DNA from: Noviherbaspirillum sedimenti | Lineage (GTDB): Bacteria > Pseudomonadota > Gammaproteobacteria > Burkholderiales > Burkholderiaceae_D | DNA: 64,000 nt | Direction: 5' to 3' | Assembly (NCBI RefSeq): GCF_003590835.1 | Contig: NZ_QYUQ01000002.1 | Location: 4,154,001-4,218,000, forward strand | Shown: one piece after another, positions 9,361 to 17,945 of the stretch | How the letters are laid out: every line of letters begins with the position of its first letter | Position numbering within the stretch: position 1 is the stretch's first letter | The notes under the pieces: model-generated | Databases searched by the model: none | Seen by the model: the letters and a program-made list of their open reading frames with translations, nothing else | What the model was told of the DNA's origin: nothing | Translations under genes and position numbers: made by a program

Positions 9361-10659
9361 GTGTCGTACAAAAACAAGATGCAACAAACGGTGCCGGCAA
9401 TGCCTGCCAGCGCCGACGCAACGATTCATATAATCAACAAACCATTGGAGAGTAAAAACGAGTTCCGCATTGGTTATTTGCTGATGCTGAGCGTGACGAT
9501 CGGCGCTGCTCTGGGAATCAGCGGATTTCCGGTGCATGCGCTGCCATTCTTTATCGGCCCGCTTACGGAAACCTTTGGCTGGACACGTACGGCGGTAGCT
9601 GGGGGTTCGGCTTGCGTTACGGCGGCTATTTTTTTCTGCGGCCCGATTATCGGACGACTTGCCGATAAATATGGTGCCCGGCGCGTGATCATTCCCTCCA
9701 TCTGCATGTTTACCTTTGCCATGCTGCTGATGACACAGATCGGCAGTTCGGTCTGGATGTTCTACGCCTGTTATCTGTTAATCGGCGTATCAGGATCCGG
9801 TACCACCTATGTCTGCTATTCGCGCGTGCTCAACACCTGGTTTGACAAGCACCGAGGCCTGGCACTGGGCATCATGACGGCCGGCCCTGGCCTGGTGGTT
9901 TCGATTGGCCCGATGTTCATTCCTGACCTGATTGTCGAACATGGCTGGCGCGCTGCCTGGGCTGTGCTGGGCGGCCTGACATTCATTCCGCTGCTGCTCG
10001 TTCTGCCTTTTGTGCGGGAAAAACAGGATACCGTTAAACATAAGGGGGGCAGCACCGAGAAGCAGTCGGCACTCAAAGGGCTGACATTTGCGGAAGCTCG
10101 CCGAACGCGACAATTCTGGCTCCTGATTATCGCCAGTTTCACTCTCGCAGCCGCCACCGTAGGCGTGTACTTGCATTTCATCAGCCTGCTCGGTGACATG
10201 GGGATGACGAAGCTGGAAGGTGCCAGGTATGTCAGTGTCATTGGCATTGCCATCATAATCTCGCGATTCGGTTCCGGCTTCCTGCTAGACCGTATTTTCG
10301 CGCCATTTGTGGGTGCCGTTATCTGTACCGTCCCGGCACTGGGATTCCTCGCCTTTTCCATGCACGGTGTGGATGTCGCACTGCTGGTGGCAATTTCCAT
10401 CGGCATGGCGATTGGCGCGGAAGTCGATTTCCTGGCCTTTGCCTCTTCGCGCTACTTCGGGATGAAATCCTATTCGCAGATTTACGGCTGGATGTTCGGC
10501 CTTATGGCTCTGGCTGGCGCGGTCGGCCCGATCTGGTTTGGCAAAGTGCATGAACTTACCGGTGGCGCGCCAACCGGCCTGGCAATTGCATCTGCGCTGT
10601 GCCTTTGTGCCGGCGCTTGCATTCTGTCGCTGGGTCGTTATCCCAGGTCATTTGAATAA
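9361..10659 (+). CDS. MFS transporter, monocarboxylate/oxalate-formate type
   Basis: This 432-residue inner-membrane protein has about twelve hydrophobic segments. The loop between segments 2 and 3 carries the MFS signature GRLADKYGARRV, and RVLNTWFDKHRGLALGIMTAG resembles the monocarboxylate and oxalate/formate antiporter branch. The start is GTG at 9361 after AAAGGAGA. The N-terminal 35 residues are hydrophilic. The gene stands alone between operator B and a hairpin at 10671-10703. Its place in the palindrome regulon suggests uptake or export of a carboxylate from the pathway. Direction and substrate are not shown by sequence. Confidence 0.85.
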   Translation: MSYKNKMQQTVPAMPASADATIHIINKPLESKNEFRIGYLLMLSVTIGAALGISGFPVHALPFFIGPLTETFGWTRTAVAGGSACVTAAIFFCGPIIGRLADKYGARRVIIPSICMFTFAMLLMTQIGSSVWMFYACYLLIGVSGSGTTYVCYSRVLNTWFDKHRGLALGIMTAGPGLVVSIGPMFIPDLIVEHGWRAAWAVLGGLTFIPLLLVLPFVREKQDTVKHKGGSTEKQSALKGLTFAEARRTRQFWLLIIASFTLAAATVGVYLHFISLLGDMGMTKLEGARYVSVIGIAIIISRFGSGFLLDRIFAPFVGAVICTVPALGFLAFSMHGVDVALLVAISIGMAIGAEVDFLAFASSRYFGMKSYSQIYGWMFGLMALAGAVGPIWFGKVHELTGGAPTGLAIASALCLCAGACILSLGRYPRSFE

Positions 10660-10670
10660 GCAACGGTGCC

Positions 10671-10703
10671 TGTCAAACACCCGGTGGTACATGGTGTTTG
10701 ACA
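10671..10703. terminator. Stem-loop between convergent MFS genes
   Basis: A perfect 11-bp stem TGTCAAACACC (10671-10681) / GGTGTTTGACA (10693-10703) with an 11-base loop lies 12 bases after the MFS stop. There is no U-tract, so it may be an mRNA 3'-end stabiliser or a rho-assisted terminator. Confidence 0.6.
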
Positions 10704-10871
10704 GCGGCACTGTCGACTATAACGGCAAGCGTCGCAACGTTCTCGATGACGTCCTGCAGCGCTTTTGCGGCATCGCCTCCGAATACCGGTTCTGCCAGCC
10801 TCTGGAATTTTTCACTGGCCTCTGCATTGCTCAGCTACACCACAAATAGCCAAGGTGTTTCGTGACAAGCC

Positions 10872-12107
10872 CTAGAGAGTGGCGTCAGCGTCTTTGCCAA
10901 GCAGGATCGGATAGCGGCGGGCATATAATGCCCCGCATACTGCCAATGTGGCAGCCATCGCCAGCGTGGACTTCAGACCCAGCTGGCTGGCCACAGCCCC
11001 CCAGAATGCTCCGCCGAATGCCATTGCGCCATTAAACACCAGCAGATAGATCGAAACCACCCGTGCGCGCACCGAGGACGGCAGCGTGGTTTGAACCGCA
11101 GCAGTAGTGATCGAGTTGATTACTACCCAGGCGCCGCCTGCGGCAACCAGTCCGGCACAGACAATGAAAGTACTGGACGACAGCGCTGATATGAAAATCG
11201 CGGCTGCAAAGACCAGCCCTGACGCAGTTGCCAGCGTATCAAGAGAGAAATTGCGCCGCAACGGCTCAAGTACGACGCCGAGTATGACAGCACCGGCACC
11301 CATGCAGCCCAGTAGCAAAGCGTAGCCGCTTGCGTTAAATTTCATCAAGCCATGTGCTATTACTGGCAGTAGTGCCCACAGGCTGCTGGCAAAGGCAACG
11401 AACAGAATGACGCGCATGAAGTAAGTATGCAGCAGCGGCGTTTGCCGTACGTAACGCATGCCGCTAAGCATCGCGTTAATTGCCGACTCGCCGGGCGCCG
11501 CTCCCTGCGCCGGCGGCGTGAAGAAGCGTAGCTGGATTACGACGACGACGCCAAACATGCAGGCAGCGGCCAAAAAAACTGCGGTGGGCCCCAACCAGGC
11601 CAACAGAATGCCGGCCAGAGCGGGACCCACGGCGCGCGCGCTGTTATAGGCAATACTGTTTAATGCAAGCGCTTGCACCAGGGCTGAGCGCGGCACGACG
11701 TCAGAAATACTGACTAGTCTCGCCGTAATCGCCAGTGCAGCGCAGCATCCCACAATGAAGGTCAGGAAAAGCAAAGCCCACGGTCCGAGCATGCCGAGAT
11801 GCGATACGAGTGCCAATGCACCGGATGCCAGAAACATGCTGGCATGCGTCCAAAGCAACAACTGCTGGCGGTCAAGCAGATCGGACATGACGCCGGCCGG
11901 AAGGCCGAGCAGAAATACGGGCAAGGTGATGGCGGATTGAACAAGTGCCACCATAAATGGGGAAGGCGTTAACGAAACCATCACCCATTCCGCACCAACA
12001 TTCTGCATCCACATCGCAACGTTAGCAAATATGGTGGCTATCCAGAGTGCAAAAAACAGTTTGCTTTGAAATGCTCCAGAAGCCTGTTGATTTTTATCTA
12101 TGGTCAT
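10872..12107 (-). CDS. MFS transporter, EntS-like (MFS_3 type)
   Basis: This 411-residue integral membrane protein begins after a short hydrophilic start with KLFFALWIATIFANVAMWMQ and continues VGAEWVMVSLTPSPFMVALVQ, wording typical of the EntS/MFS_3 exporter group. The motif GVMSDLLDRQQLLLW is the loop 2-3 signature, and NSIAYNSARAVGPALAG follows. It probably exports a small molecule across the inner membrane. It is the last gene of the leftward run from 16455, separated from the DUF35 gene by 248 bases with no recognisable gene, so it may have its own promoter. It is not closely similar to the MFS gene at 9361. Confidence 0.82.
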   Translation of the reverse strand: MTIDKNQQASGAFQSKLFFALWIATIFANVAMWMQNVGAEWVMVSLTPSPFMVALVQSAITLPVFLLGLPAGVMSDLLDRQQLLLWTHASMFLASGALALVSHLGMLGPWALLFLTFIVGCCAALAITARLVSISDVVPRSALVQALALNSIAYNSARAVGPALAGILLAWLGPTAVFLAAACMFGVVVVIQLRFFTPPAQGAAPGESAINAMLSGMRYVRQTPLLHTYFMRVILFVAFASSLWALLPVIAHGLMKFNASGYALLLGCMGAGAVILGVVLEPLRRNFSLDTLATASGLVFAAAIFISALSSSTFIVCAGLVAAGGAWVVINSITTAAVQTTLPSSVRARVVSIYLLVFNGAMAFGGAFWGAVASQLGLKSTLAMAATLAVCGALYARRYPILLGKDADATL

Positions 12108-12355
12108 TTAAGCGGCTTACCCTCGCTGCTGACGTGCGCATTCATTCACAGGCATATCGTGTTCATTTCGCGTTGAAAAACACGCTCTTGCCATTGCTTC
12201 TGGAGATGGCTGATATGGCAAACCTCGCCAAGGTCAAGGAAAGTACAGAGCGAGGTTCATCCAGTGGTGCTAACGAACCGCGCCTGCTTTTGCAGCAGGG
12301 TGGCGAACCGGGCGGGGCTATGCGAAAGGACAGTACGCCGGGTTCACCCTTGGTC

Positions 12356-12790
12356 TCAAGCCTTGATTTTTTCCATGGGACGAAACCGTGGAAGAAACAT
12401 GTCTTCGCCAATATCATCCCACCATAAATCGACTTGCATGCCGATCCTGACCTCAGATGGATCCACATGGGTAATGTTGCTTACCAGTCGCACGCCGGGA
12501 AGTGCTGGAAATTCGAGCAATGCTACGACGTAAGGCAGCGACGCCTTGACCGCAGGATGGCTGGCGTGATGGACGACCGTAAAAGAATAAACTTTCGCTG
12601 TCGTCGGTGCCTCGACCCATTTCTCTGCCGTGGAATGGCAGTGGCTGCAAATGGGCATGGGCGGATGCCGGAGCATACCGCATGCCGCACAAGCCTGAAA
12701 ACGCAGATGGCGTTCCGCGCATCCGCGCAGGAATTCAGTATCATTCATTGCCGGTACCGGGCGCGGCATCTCTTTGGGGAAATAGGACAT
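12356..12790 (-). CDS. DUF35 zinc-ribbon/OB-fold protein, partner of thiolase-like protein
   Basis: This 144-residue DUF35 protein has an N-terminal rubredoxin-like zinc ribbon (CAAC, then CSHC) and a C-terminal OB-fold from about residue 60 with KVYSFTVVHHASHP and GVRLVSNITHVDPSEVRIGM. DUF35 proteins bind CoA and act as subunits of thiolase-like enzymes, such as ChsH2-Ltp2 in steroid side-chain removal. The ATG at 12790 overlaps the stop of the thiolase-like gene and has GGAGG upstream, so the two are translationally coupled. A complex with that product is strongly suggested. Confidence 0.88.
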   Translation of the reverse strand: MSYFPKEMPRPVPAMNDTEFLRGCAERHLRFQACAACGMLRHPPMPICSHCHSTAEKWVEAPTTAKVYSFTVVHHASHPAVKASLPYVVALLEFPALPGVRLVSNITHVDPSEVRIGMQVDLWWDDIGEDMFLPRFRPMEKIKA

Positions 12791-13962
12791 CAATGCCTCC
12801 GCAATATAGTGCCGCTAGTCGGCGAAACACCCAGACCACCTGTCACCAGGCAGGTGCGCGCATCCTTGACCTGTGAGGTCGATTCACCTCTGAGTTGACG
12901 AACGCCTTCAAGCAACAGATTCACGCCATGGACATAGGCTTCGGAAAGCTGCCCTCCAGATGTATTGATGGGAAGCTTGCCATTCGGCCAGCGAATGGAA
13001 CCCTCGGCGACAAATGCGCCGCTTTCTCCCTTGTCGCAGAATCCATACTCTTCCAAGGCCATCAACACCAGCCCGGAGAAATGGTCGTAAATCTGGGCTA
13101 CATCAATATCTGCTGGGGTCATGCCTGCACGCGCAAACAATTCCGGCGCCAGGCGGCGGCTGTTGGTGGAGGCATAATCTTCGTCTGGCATGTTATGGCT
13201 GCCCAGCGGCCCGGTTCCCCAGCCGGGCCCACTGCCGTGAATGGCGGATGCAACCTCGATTAACGGCGCTTTCAAGTCCCTGGCCCGTTCTTTCGTGGTG
13301 ACGACCACGGCGCATGCACCATCGGTTTCCAGGCAACAGTCATACAGGCGGAACGGTTCGGCGATCCAGCGCCCGTTGAAGTAATCTTCCCGGGTCAACG
13401 GTTTTTCATACATGACCGCGCGGGGATTGCGGTTTGCATTGGCACGAGCATTCAAGGCCACTTCCGCCAGATGATCGTGCGTGATCGGATAAAGGTGCAT
13501 GTAGCGCTGCATCATGAGCGCCAGCATTTGCGGCGGCGCGAACAGGCCATACGGCAAAATGTAATTGCCATGTACGCGCTTCTTGCCGGCTTGCCCGAAA
13601 CGCTGCCCCTGCCCTTGGCACAGCCCGCGATACATCACCACAGTATGCGCCTGGCCCGATTCGACGGCGGCGCATGCCTGGGACAGCGCAGCAATCGATC
13701 CGCCGCCGCCGCCGCCCCATACCATGGACGACCAGCGCAGGACCGGCACGCCCAGCGCCACCTGCATTAGCGTTGCTTCATTCTCGTCGTCCGAGAAAGA
13801 AGCAAAGCCATCGACGTCATTCACCGTCAGGCCAGCATCTGCAATGGCTGCAGAAATCGCCTCGGCTGTGATTTGAAACTGGCTGCGGTCATGTATGCCG
13901 CCCCAGCGGGTGAACTCGCTTTGGCCTATGCCTACGATACATGCCTTGTTATTTTCGGCCAT
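12790..13962 (-). CDS. Thiolase-like protein, probable Ltp2-type aldolase subunit
   Basis: This 390-residue thiolase-superfamily protein begins NKACIVGIGQSEFTRWGG. The position where thiolases carry the nucleophilic cysteine reads GGGGGGSIAALSQA, so the usual catalytic cysteine is missing. Tyr292 (AQIYDHFSG) and Tyr343 (GQLSEAYVHG) lie where Ltp2-type retro-aldolases are reported to need tyrosines. Ltp2 with a DUF35 partner cleaves a beta-hydroxyacyl-CoA to a ketone and a short acyl-CoA. The next gene is exactly such a DUF35 protein. An aldolase role on a side-chain CoA thioester is therefore inferred; a plain thiolase is unlikely. AGGAGA precedes the ATG. Confidence 0.85.
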   Translation of the reverse strand: MAENNKACIVGIGQSEFTRWGGIHDRSQFQITAEAISAAIADAGLTVNDVDGFASFSDDENEATLMQVALGVPVLRWSSMVWGGGGGGSIAALSQACAAVESGQAHTVVMYRGLCQGQGQRFGQAGKKRVHGNYILPYGLFAPPQMLALMMQRYMHLYPITHDHLAEVALNARANANRNPRAVMYEKPLTREDYFNGRWIAEPFRLYDCCLETDGACAVVVTTKERARDLKAPLIEVASAIHGSGPGWGTGPLGSHNMPDEDYASTNSRRLAPELFARAGMTPADIDVAQIYDHFSGLVLMALEEYGFCDKGESGAFVAEGSIRWPNGKLPINTSGGQLSEAYVHGVNLLLEGVRQLRGESTSQVKDARTCLVTGGLGVSPTSGTILRRH

Positions 13963-14017
13963 GCTGTACGTCTCCTAATTTTGAGCTTTCAACAGATTCA
14001 TATTGAGAGATATGCGC

Positions 14018-15235
14018 TCATATCGTGCCAGTTTCCTGAAGGTGAGCAATCTCGTCTTTGCTCATGCCCAGCAGTGACGACAGCACTGCGCTGGTATCCG
14101 CCCCCAGTGCCGGCGCAGGCCGGATGGGCGCCGCCTTGCACCCGCTGAAAAGCGGTAGCACATTCGGCATCTTGATCGGACCGATCACCGGGTGCTCAAG
14201 CGTCGCGATGGATTCTCGCGCGGCGTAATGCGGGTCGGCAAGGATATCTTCGGCCGTGTAGATCCTGCTGTGCGGGACTGCATGTTTCTCCAGAGCGTCA
14301 CAGCACTCGCTTGCCGGGCGCGACCGGAACCAATAGGCGACAAGATTATTGATCTCAGTATAATTCTCGACCCTTTTCCGGTGCGTGGCGAAGTCGGGAT
14401 GGCTGGCGAGTTCGTTCCGTCCGATCGCATCGCACAGACGCTTGAAAATGGTATCGGCGGCAACCGTCATGGCGATGAAACTGCCATCCGCGGTTTCATA
14501 GTGGTCGCCCGGAGCGGCGGCGAAATGCGCGTTGCCGGTTCGCTCGCGCTTCAGACCCAGCTTGTCATAGGCAGTGACCATCACGTCAGTGAAACGGAAG
14601 ATCGTTTCATATAGCGAGACGTCGATTTGCTGGCCAGTACCGCCGCGTGCCTCACGCTGGAACAGCGCAATCATCACCGCAAACGCGCCAAACAGCGCTG
14701 CCTGGTAGTCCGCCATCGACGTTCCGGGCCGGACTGGAGGTCGATCCGGATAGCCGGTCATGTTGAGGAAGCCGGCAAAGGCGAGGGCGATACGGTCATA
14801 GGCAGGCCGTGACGCATAGGGGCCGGTCTGGCCGAAGCCCGAAATGCTGAGCATGATCAGCCGGGGATTGATTTCCTTGAGCGCCTCATAGCCGATGTTC
14901 CAGCCGGCCATCGTTCCAGGACGAAAATTTTCAATCAGAACATCGGCATGGCGGACCAGGTCGCGCAGCACTTGCTGTCCTTCGGGGCGCCGCAGGTCGA
15001 GCGTGATCGACTGCTTCGATCGCCCTTCGACATTCCAGTACAGGCTTTCCGATCCGACCATCGGACCCGATTTCCGTATCGGGTCACCCAGGCCGGGCGC
15101 TTCGATCTTGATCACTTCGGCGCCGAAGTCCGCCAGCAGCGTTGCGGCTACCGGGCCGGCGATCATCGTCCCCAGCTCCAGTACACGGATACCGCTCAGC
15201 GGCTGCACCTGAGCGGCCTTGTCATCCGTCCTCAT
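14018..15235 (-). CDS. CaiB/BaiF-type CoA transferase
   Basis: This 405-residue family III CoA transferase has the N-terminal signature GIRVLELGTMIAGPVAATLLADFGAEVIKIE (split here from its flanks), then NPRLIMLSISGFGQTGP and RPAYDRIALAFAGFLNMTG, where the aspartate is the expected catalytic residue. Such enzymes move CoA between carboxylic acids and thereby activate the substrate for beta-oxidation-like steps. The ATG at 15235 overlaps the amidohydrolase stop by ATGA. The longer frame upstream lies inside that gene and is rejected. It probably supplies the CoA thioester used by the DUF35/thiolase pair downstream. Confidence 0.88.
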   Translation of the reverse strand: MRTDDKAAQVQPLSGIRVLELGTMIAGPVAATLLADFGAEVIKIEAPGLGDPIRKSGPMVGSESLYWNVEGRSKQSITLDLRRPEGQQVLRDLVRHADVLIENFRPGTMAGWNIGYEALKEINPRLIMLSISGFGQTGPYASRPAYDRIALAFAGFLNMTGYPDRPPVRPGTSMADYQAALFGAFAVMIALFQREARGGTGQQIDVSLYETIFRFTDVMVTAYDKLGLKRERTGNAHFAAAPGDHYETADGSFIAMTVAADTIFKRLCDAIGRNELASHPDFATHRKRVENYTEINNLVAYWFRSRPASECCDALEKHAVPHSRIYTAEDILADPHYAARESIATLEHPVIGPIKMPNVLPLFSGCKAAPIRPAPALGADTSAVLSSLLGMSKDEIAHLQETGTI

Positions 15236-16455
15236 GCCTGCACCTTGTAACGGTCCGGAACCGGAATGTTGAACAGTTTTGCAGCATTGAGCCCGATAAC
15301 CTTGGCGATTTCCTGCTTCGTGAGGTCCTTGCCCCAGACGTCGATGGACGCTTCGGAATTGGGCCAGCAACCTTCAATATGAGGGTAGTCATTGCCCCAC
15401 ATGAGCGAATCGATCCCCACCAAGTGCCTGAGTTCGACGCCGACCGGGTCGGTTTCAAAGCTGGCATGGCCGTGCATCTTGAAATATTCGCTGGGCTTGT
15501 ATTTGAGCTTCGGTGAAACCCAGAACGCATGACAGTTATAGCCATGGTCCATGGCCCACAAGGCATAGGGAATCCAGCCCGCGCCAGCCTCGATCGTGGT
15601 GAATTTCAGTTTGGGGAAACGGTCGAACACGCCCGAGGCGCACAGTTCGACGGTCGGCTGCAGCACCGTGTTCATCGCATGGACGACGAAGTTGATGATG
15701 GCGCCGCCATTGCCGCTGGCAGTGCGCGGATCCTTGCCGGTGCCGGCGTGGAAGGCGATCGGCAGCCCGGCTTCCGACAGCGCGGCCCACAATGGATCGA
15801 ATTTGGGCATATTGTAGCCGGTGCCTTTTACCAACGGCGGCATCATCACGAATTTGAAGCCCAGACCCGCCACCCGCTCGACTTCCTTTACCGCAGCCGG
15901 AATGTCCGCCGGCGCAATGCAGGCGGCCGGGAAGCTGCGGCTATGGCCGCCGAAGGTCTCATGTGCCCAGTCGGTCCATGCCCGACACATCGCGACATTG
16001 AGTTCGGGATCGGGCGATTGCCAGTTCGTCAGTCCCTTGTTGGGGAATACGATCTCGGCATCGATGCCGTCATAATCCATGTCGCGATAGCGATCCTCAC
16101 CGTAGCCACCTTGCTTCTGGAACATAGCACCTTTACTGCGGTCAAGTTGCTGGCGCGAGCCGGTGGCAGCCGCATTCTCCATGAATGTTTCGATCGGGAT
16201 CGACTCATCCCGGGGCGCCTCGCGCACCCTGGATGGCCTCAATCCTTCTGCCACAAACCACATCCTGCCTTGTTCGTCGACCTTCATCTGCGGCAGCCGG
16301 TCATGGAAGCGTTTGTCTACACGCGCTGACCAGACGTCGATCGGTTCATTTACGTGGCAATCAGCCGAGACCACGAAGTAATCCTTGATCGCTTCTTTGG
16401 CCGAGGCCCGATTCGGCGCCTTCAACGGCACGGTGTTCTTCACAGCTTTATCCAT
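15232..16455 (-). CDS. Amidohydrolase-family protein (amidohydrolase 2, TIM barrel)
   Basis: This 407-residue cytoplasmic protein is of the amidohydrolase 2 type. After a short lead it has FVVSADCHVNEPIDVW, the usual N-terminal metal site in a D-x-H form, then GLPIAFHAGTGKDPR (third histidine), TTIEAGAGWIPYALWAMDH and a terminal MWGNDYPHIEGCWPNS aspartate/histidine segment. Relatives act as decarboxylases or hydrolases on aromatic or ring-cleaved acids, for example gamma-resorcylate or ACMS decarboxylases. The ATG at 16455 is chosen because GGAG lies seven bases upstream; longer frames run through the promoter. It is the first gene of the leftward operon controlled by operator C. Confidence 0.85.
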   Translation of the reverse strand: MDKAVKNTVPLKAPNRASAKEAIKDYFVVSADCHVNEPIDVWSARVDKRFHDRLPQMKVDEQGRMWFVAEGLRPSRVREAPRDESIPIETFMENAAATGSRQQLDRSKGAMFQKQGGYGEDRYRDMDYDGIDAEIVFPNKGLTNWQSPDPELNVAMCRAWTDWAHETFGGHSRSFPAACIAPADIPAAVKEVERVAGLGFKFVMMPPLVKGTGYNMPKFDPLWAALSEAGLPIAFHAGTGKDPRTASGNGGAIINFVVHAMNTVLQPTVELCASGVFDRFPKLKFTTIEAGAGWIPYALWAMDHGYNCHAFWVSPKLKYKPSEYFKMHGHASFETDPVGVELRHLVGIDSLMWGNDYPHIEGCWPNSEASIDVWGKDLTKQEIAKVIGLNAAKLFNIPVPDRYKVQA

Positions 16456-16476
16456 TTTTATCTCCATTCCTATTAG

Positions 16477-16514
16477 ACATACCAGATATGTTAAAAATAT
16501 ATAGAAGCAGTCAA
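16477..16514 (-). promoter_or_regulatory. Promoter plus operator C for the amidohydrolase operon
   Basis: The palindrome-like ACATACCAGATATGT (16477-16491) is the most divergent regulon site. On the minus strand a -35 TTGACT lies at 16509-16514, 23 bases from the operator edge rather than the 25 seen at sites A, D, E and F. A weak -10 ACATAT (16486-16491) is 17 bp from the -35. The site is only 22 bases upstream of the start codon. Confidence 0.6.
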
Positions 16515-16652
16515 GCGAACTTGGGATTGCGTGTTTGTCCTTGTGCAACCAGATATCACGCAGTTTCGGCATAAGTTCACTTGCACAAGGCGACCTGTCC
16601 TGACGAGCGCACGAAGGCCGCGTTGATCCGGGAAAATGAGTACTCCACCGGA

Positions 16653-16692
16653 TTGACTTTGATTATATATCGAATTAAGATAACTGGTATGT
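16653..16692 (+). promoter_or_regulatory. Promoter plus operator D for the flavin reductase gene
   Basis: The -35 TTGACT (16653-16658) and -10 TAAGAT (16676-16681) are 17 bp apart. The operator AGATAACTGGTATGT (16678-16692) begins 25 bases from the first base of the -35, as at sites A, E and F, and covers the end of the -10. Confidence 0.7.
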
Positions 16693-16729
16693 TGTTTTTG
16701 AATATTGTCCGATAAAAGAGGAGATGAAG

Positions 16730-17737
16730 ATGCCGGTACAGCTCGATGAAAAAGCATTTCGAAACGCGCTTGGGACTTTTGCGACAGGCGTAACGATCGT
16801 CACGACGCGAGGCCCCGATGGAGAGGACGTGGGCTTGACGGCCAACAGTTTTAATTCGGTTTCGCTCGATCCGCCGCTGGTTCTCTGGAGCCTGGCCAAG
16901 ACGTCGAAGAGCATTGAGGCATTCACACAGGCAACGCACTTTGCAGTACACATTCTGGCGGCAGATCAGGAGCCGCTCTCGAATCAATTTGCCAAGCGCG
17001 GCATCGACAAGTTTGCCGGCGTCGCTCTGGAACGCGGAGAAGGCGGCATTCCACTCATAAAGGGGTGTGGTGCGCGATTCCAATGCCGTGCCGCATATCA
17101 GTATGAGGGAGGCGATCATGTCATTCTTGTTGGTGAAGTCAGTGCCTTTGAGCACGATCAACGTGATCCGCTGCTTTTTTACAAAGGCCGTTACGCGTTA
17201 GCGACGCAGCGAGGTGAGGAAAATGGTGCGCCGGATAGTGCGGCAATTTGTGACGATGACCTTAGCCATTTGCTGCAGCGAGCCTATTTTTATTTACTGA
17301 CTCCGGTCCGGCAGCAGCGGGAGCGCCACGGCATTTCGCTGCACGAGCATTATTTGATGAGCGTCCTGATGGCCAGCGGCGGGAAAACCGTTGATCAGAT
17401 AAACGACATCATCGGCTACACTGGCGTTATTTCGACGCCGGAAATTGCCGAGGCACTCGTCGCGCGCAGCCTAGTGCAGAAATTGCCTGGGGCCGTTGGC
17501 ATGCCGCGCTTGTGGCTTACACCGATGGGGCAACGCATGATGATCGAAGTAATCGCTGCCGCCAAGGCAATGGAGGCAGATGCCCTGCTCGATTTCGGGG
17601 AAGATGAGAAGCGGCTTCTGAAGCGACTGGTGCAGCGGCTTCTGGCAGGTGCGGAAAGAAGTGTTGACGAACGTGTGGGCAACCACATGGATTTACTGAA
17701 ACAAATTACTAATGTAAGGGCGACAGTAGGCCAATAA
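16730..17737 (+). CDS. Flavin reductase fused to a MarR-like domain (HPAH C1-type)
   Basis: This 335-residue protein has two domains. Residues 1-160 are a flavin reductase domain with FRNALGTFATGVTIVTTRGP, GLTANSFNSVSLDPPLVLWS and a VILVGEVSAFE segment near the end. Residues 175-335 are a MarR-like winged-helix region with LLTPVRQQRERHGISLHEHY. This layout matches the reductase C1 of p-hydroxyphenylacetate hydroxylase of Acinetobacter, whose MarR-like part senses the substrate. It would supply reduced flavin to a separate monooxygenase. No such oxygenase gene lies nearby. The ATG at 16730 is preferred over 16724 because AGAGGAG then has six bases spacing. Operator D controls it. Confidence 0.88.
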   Translation: MPVQLDEKAFRNALGTFATGVTIVTTRGPDGEDVGLTANSFNSVSLDPPLVLWSLAKTSKSIEAFTQATHFAVHILAADQEPLSNQFAKRGIDKFAGVALERGEGGIPLIKGCGARFQCRAAYQYEGGDHVILVGEVSAFEHDQRDPLLFYKGRYALATQRGEENGAPDSAAICDDDLSHLLQRAYFYLLTPVRQQRERHGISLHEHYLMSVLMASGGKTVDQINDIIGYTGVISTPEIAEALVARSLVQKLPGAVGMPRLWLTPMGQRMMIEVIAAAKAMEADALLDFGEDEKRLLKRLVQRLLAGAERSVDERVGNHMDLLKQITNVRATVGQ

Positions 17738-17945
17738 GTGAAACGTCGCAAAATTTGATTATCTCAGTGGAACCTTTAACCTTTGCCACAAAAGGTCAGG
17801 GGGTTCCGCTATTCGATGTCCACTGCATGAAGCCGGCGACTGTCATATGGAGCAATTAGGTTGGCCTTGAAGTTCAGTTTGAATCTGGCCAAGGTATTCG
17901 AATTTGTTGAACGATTCTAGTAAAATGCTGGTTTTTGAGGAATCT

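Noticed and set aside
16730..17737. MarR-like domain of the reductase as the DNA-binding repressor
   Set aside because: In the known C1-type reductase this domain senses substrate and is not a DNA-binding regulator, so no such role is claimed.
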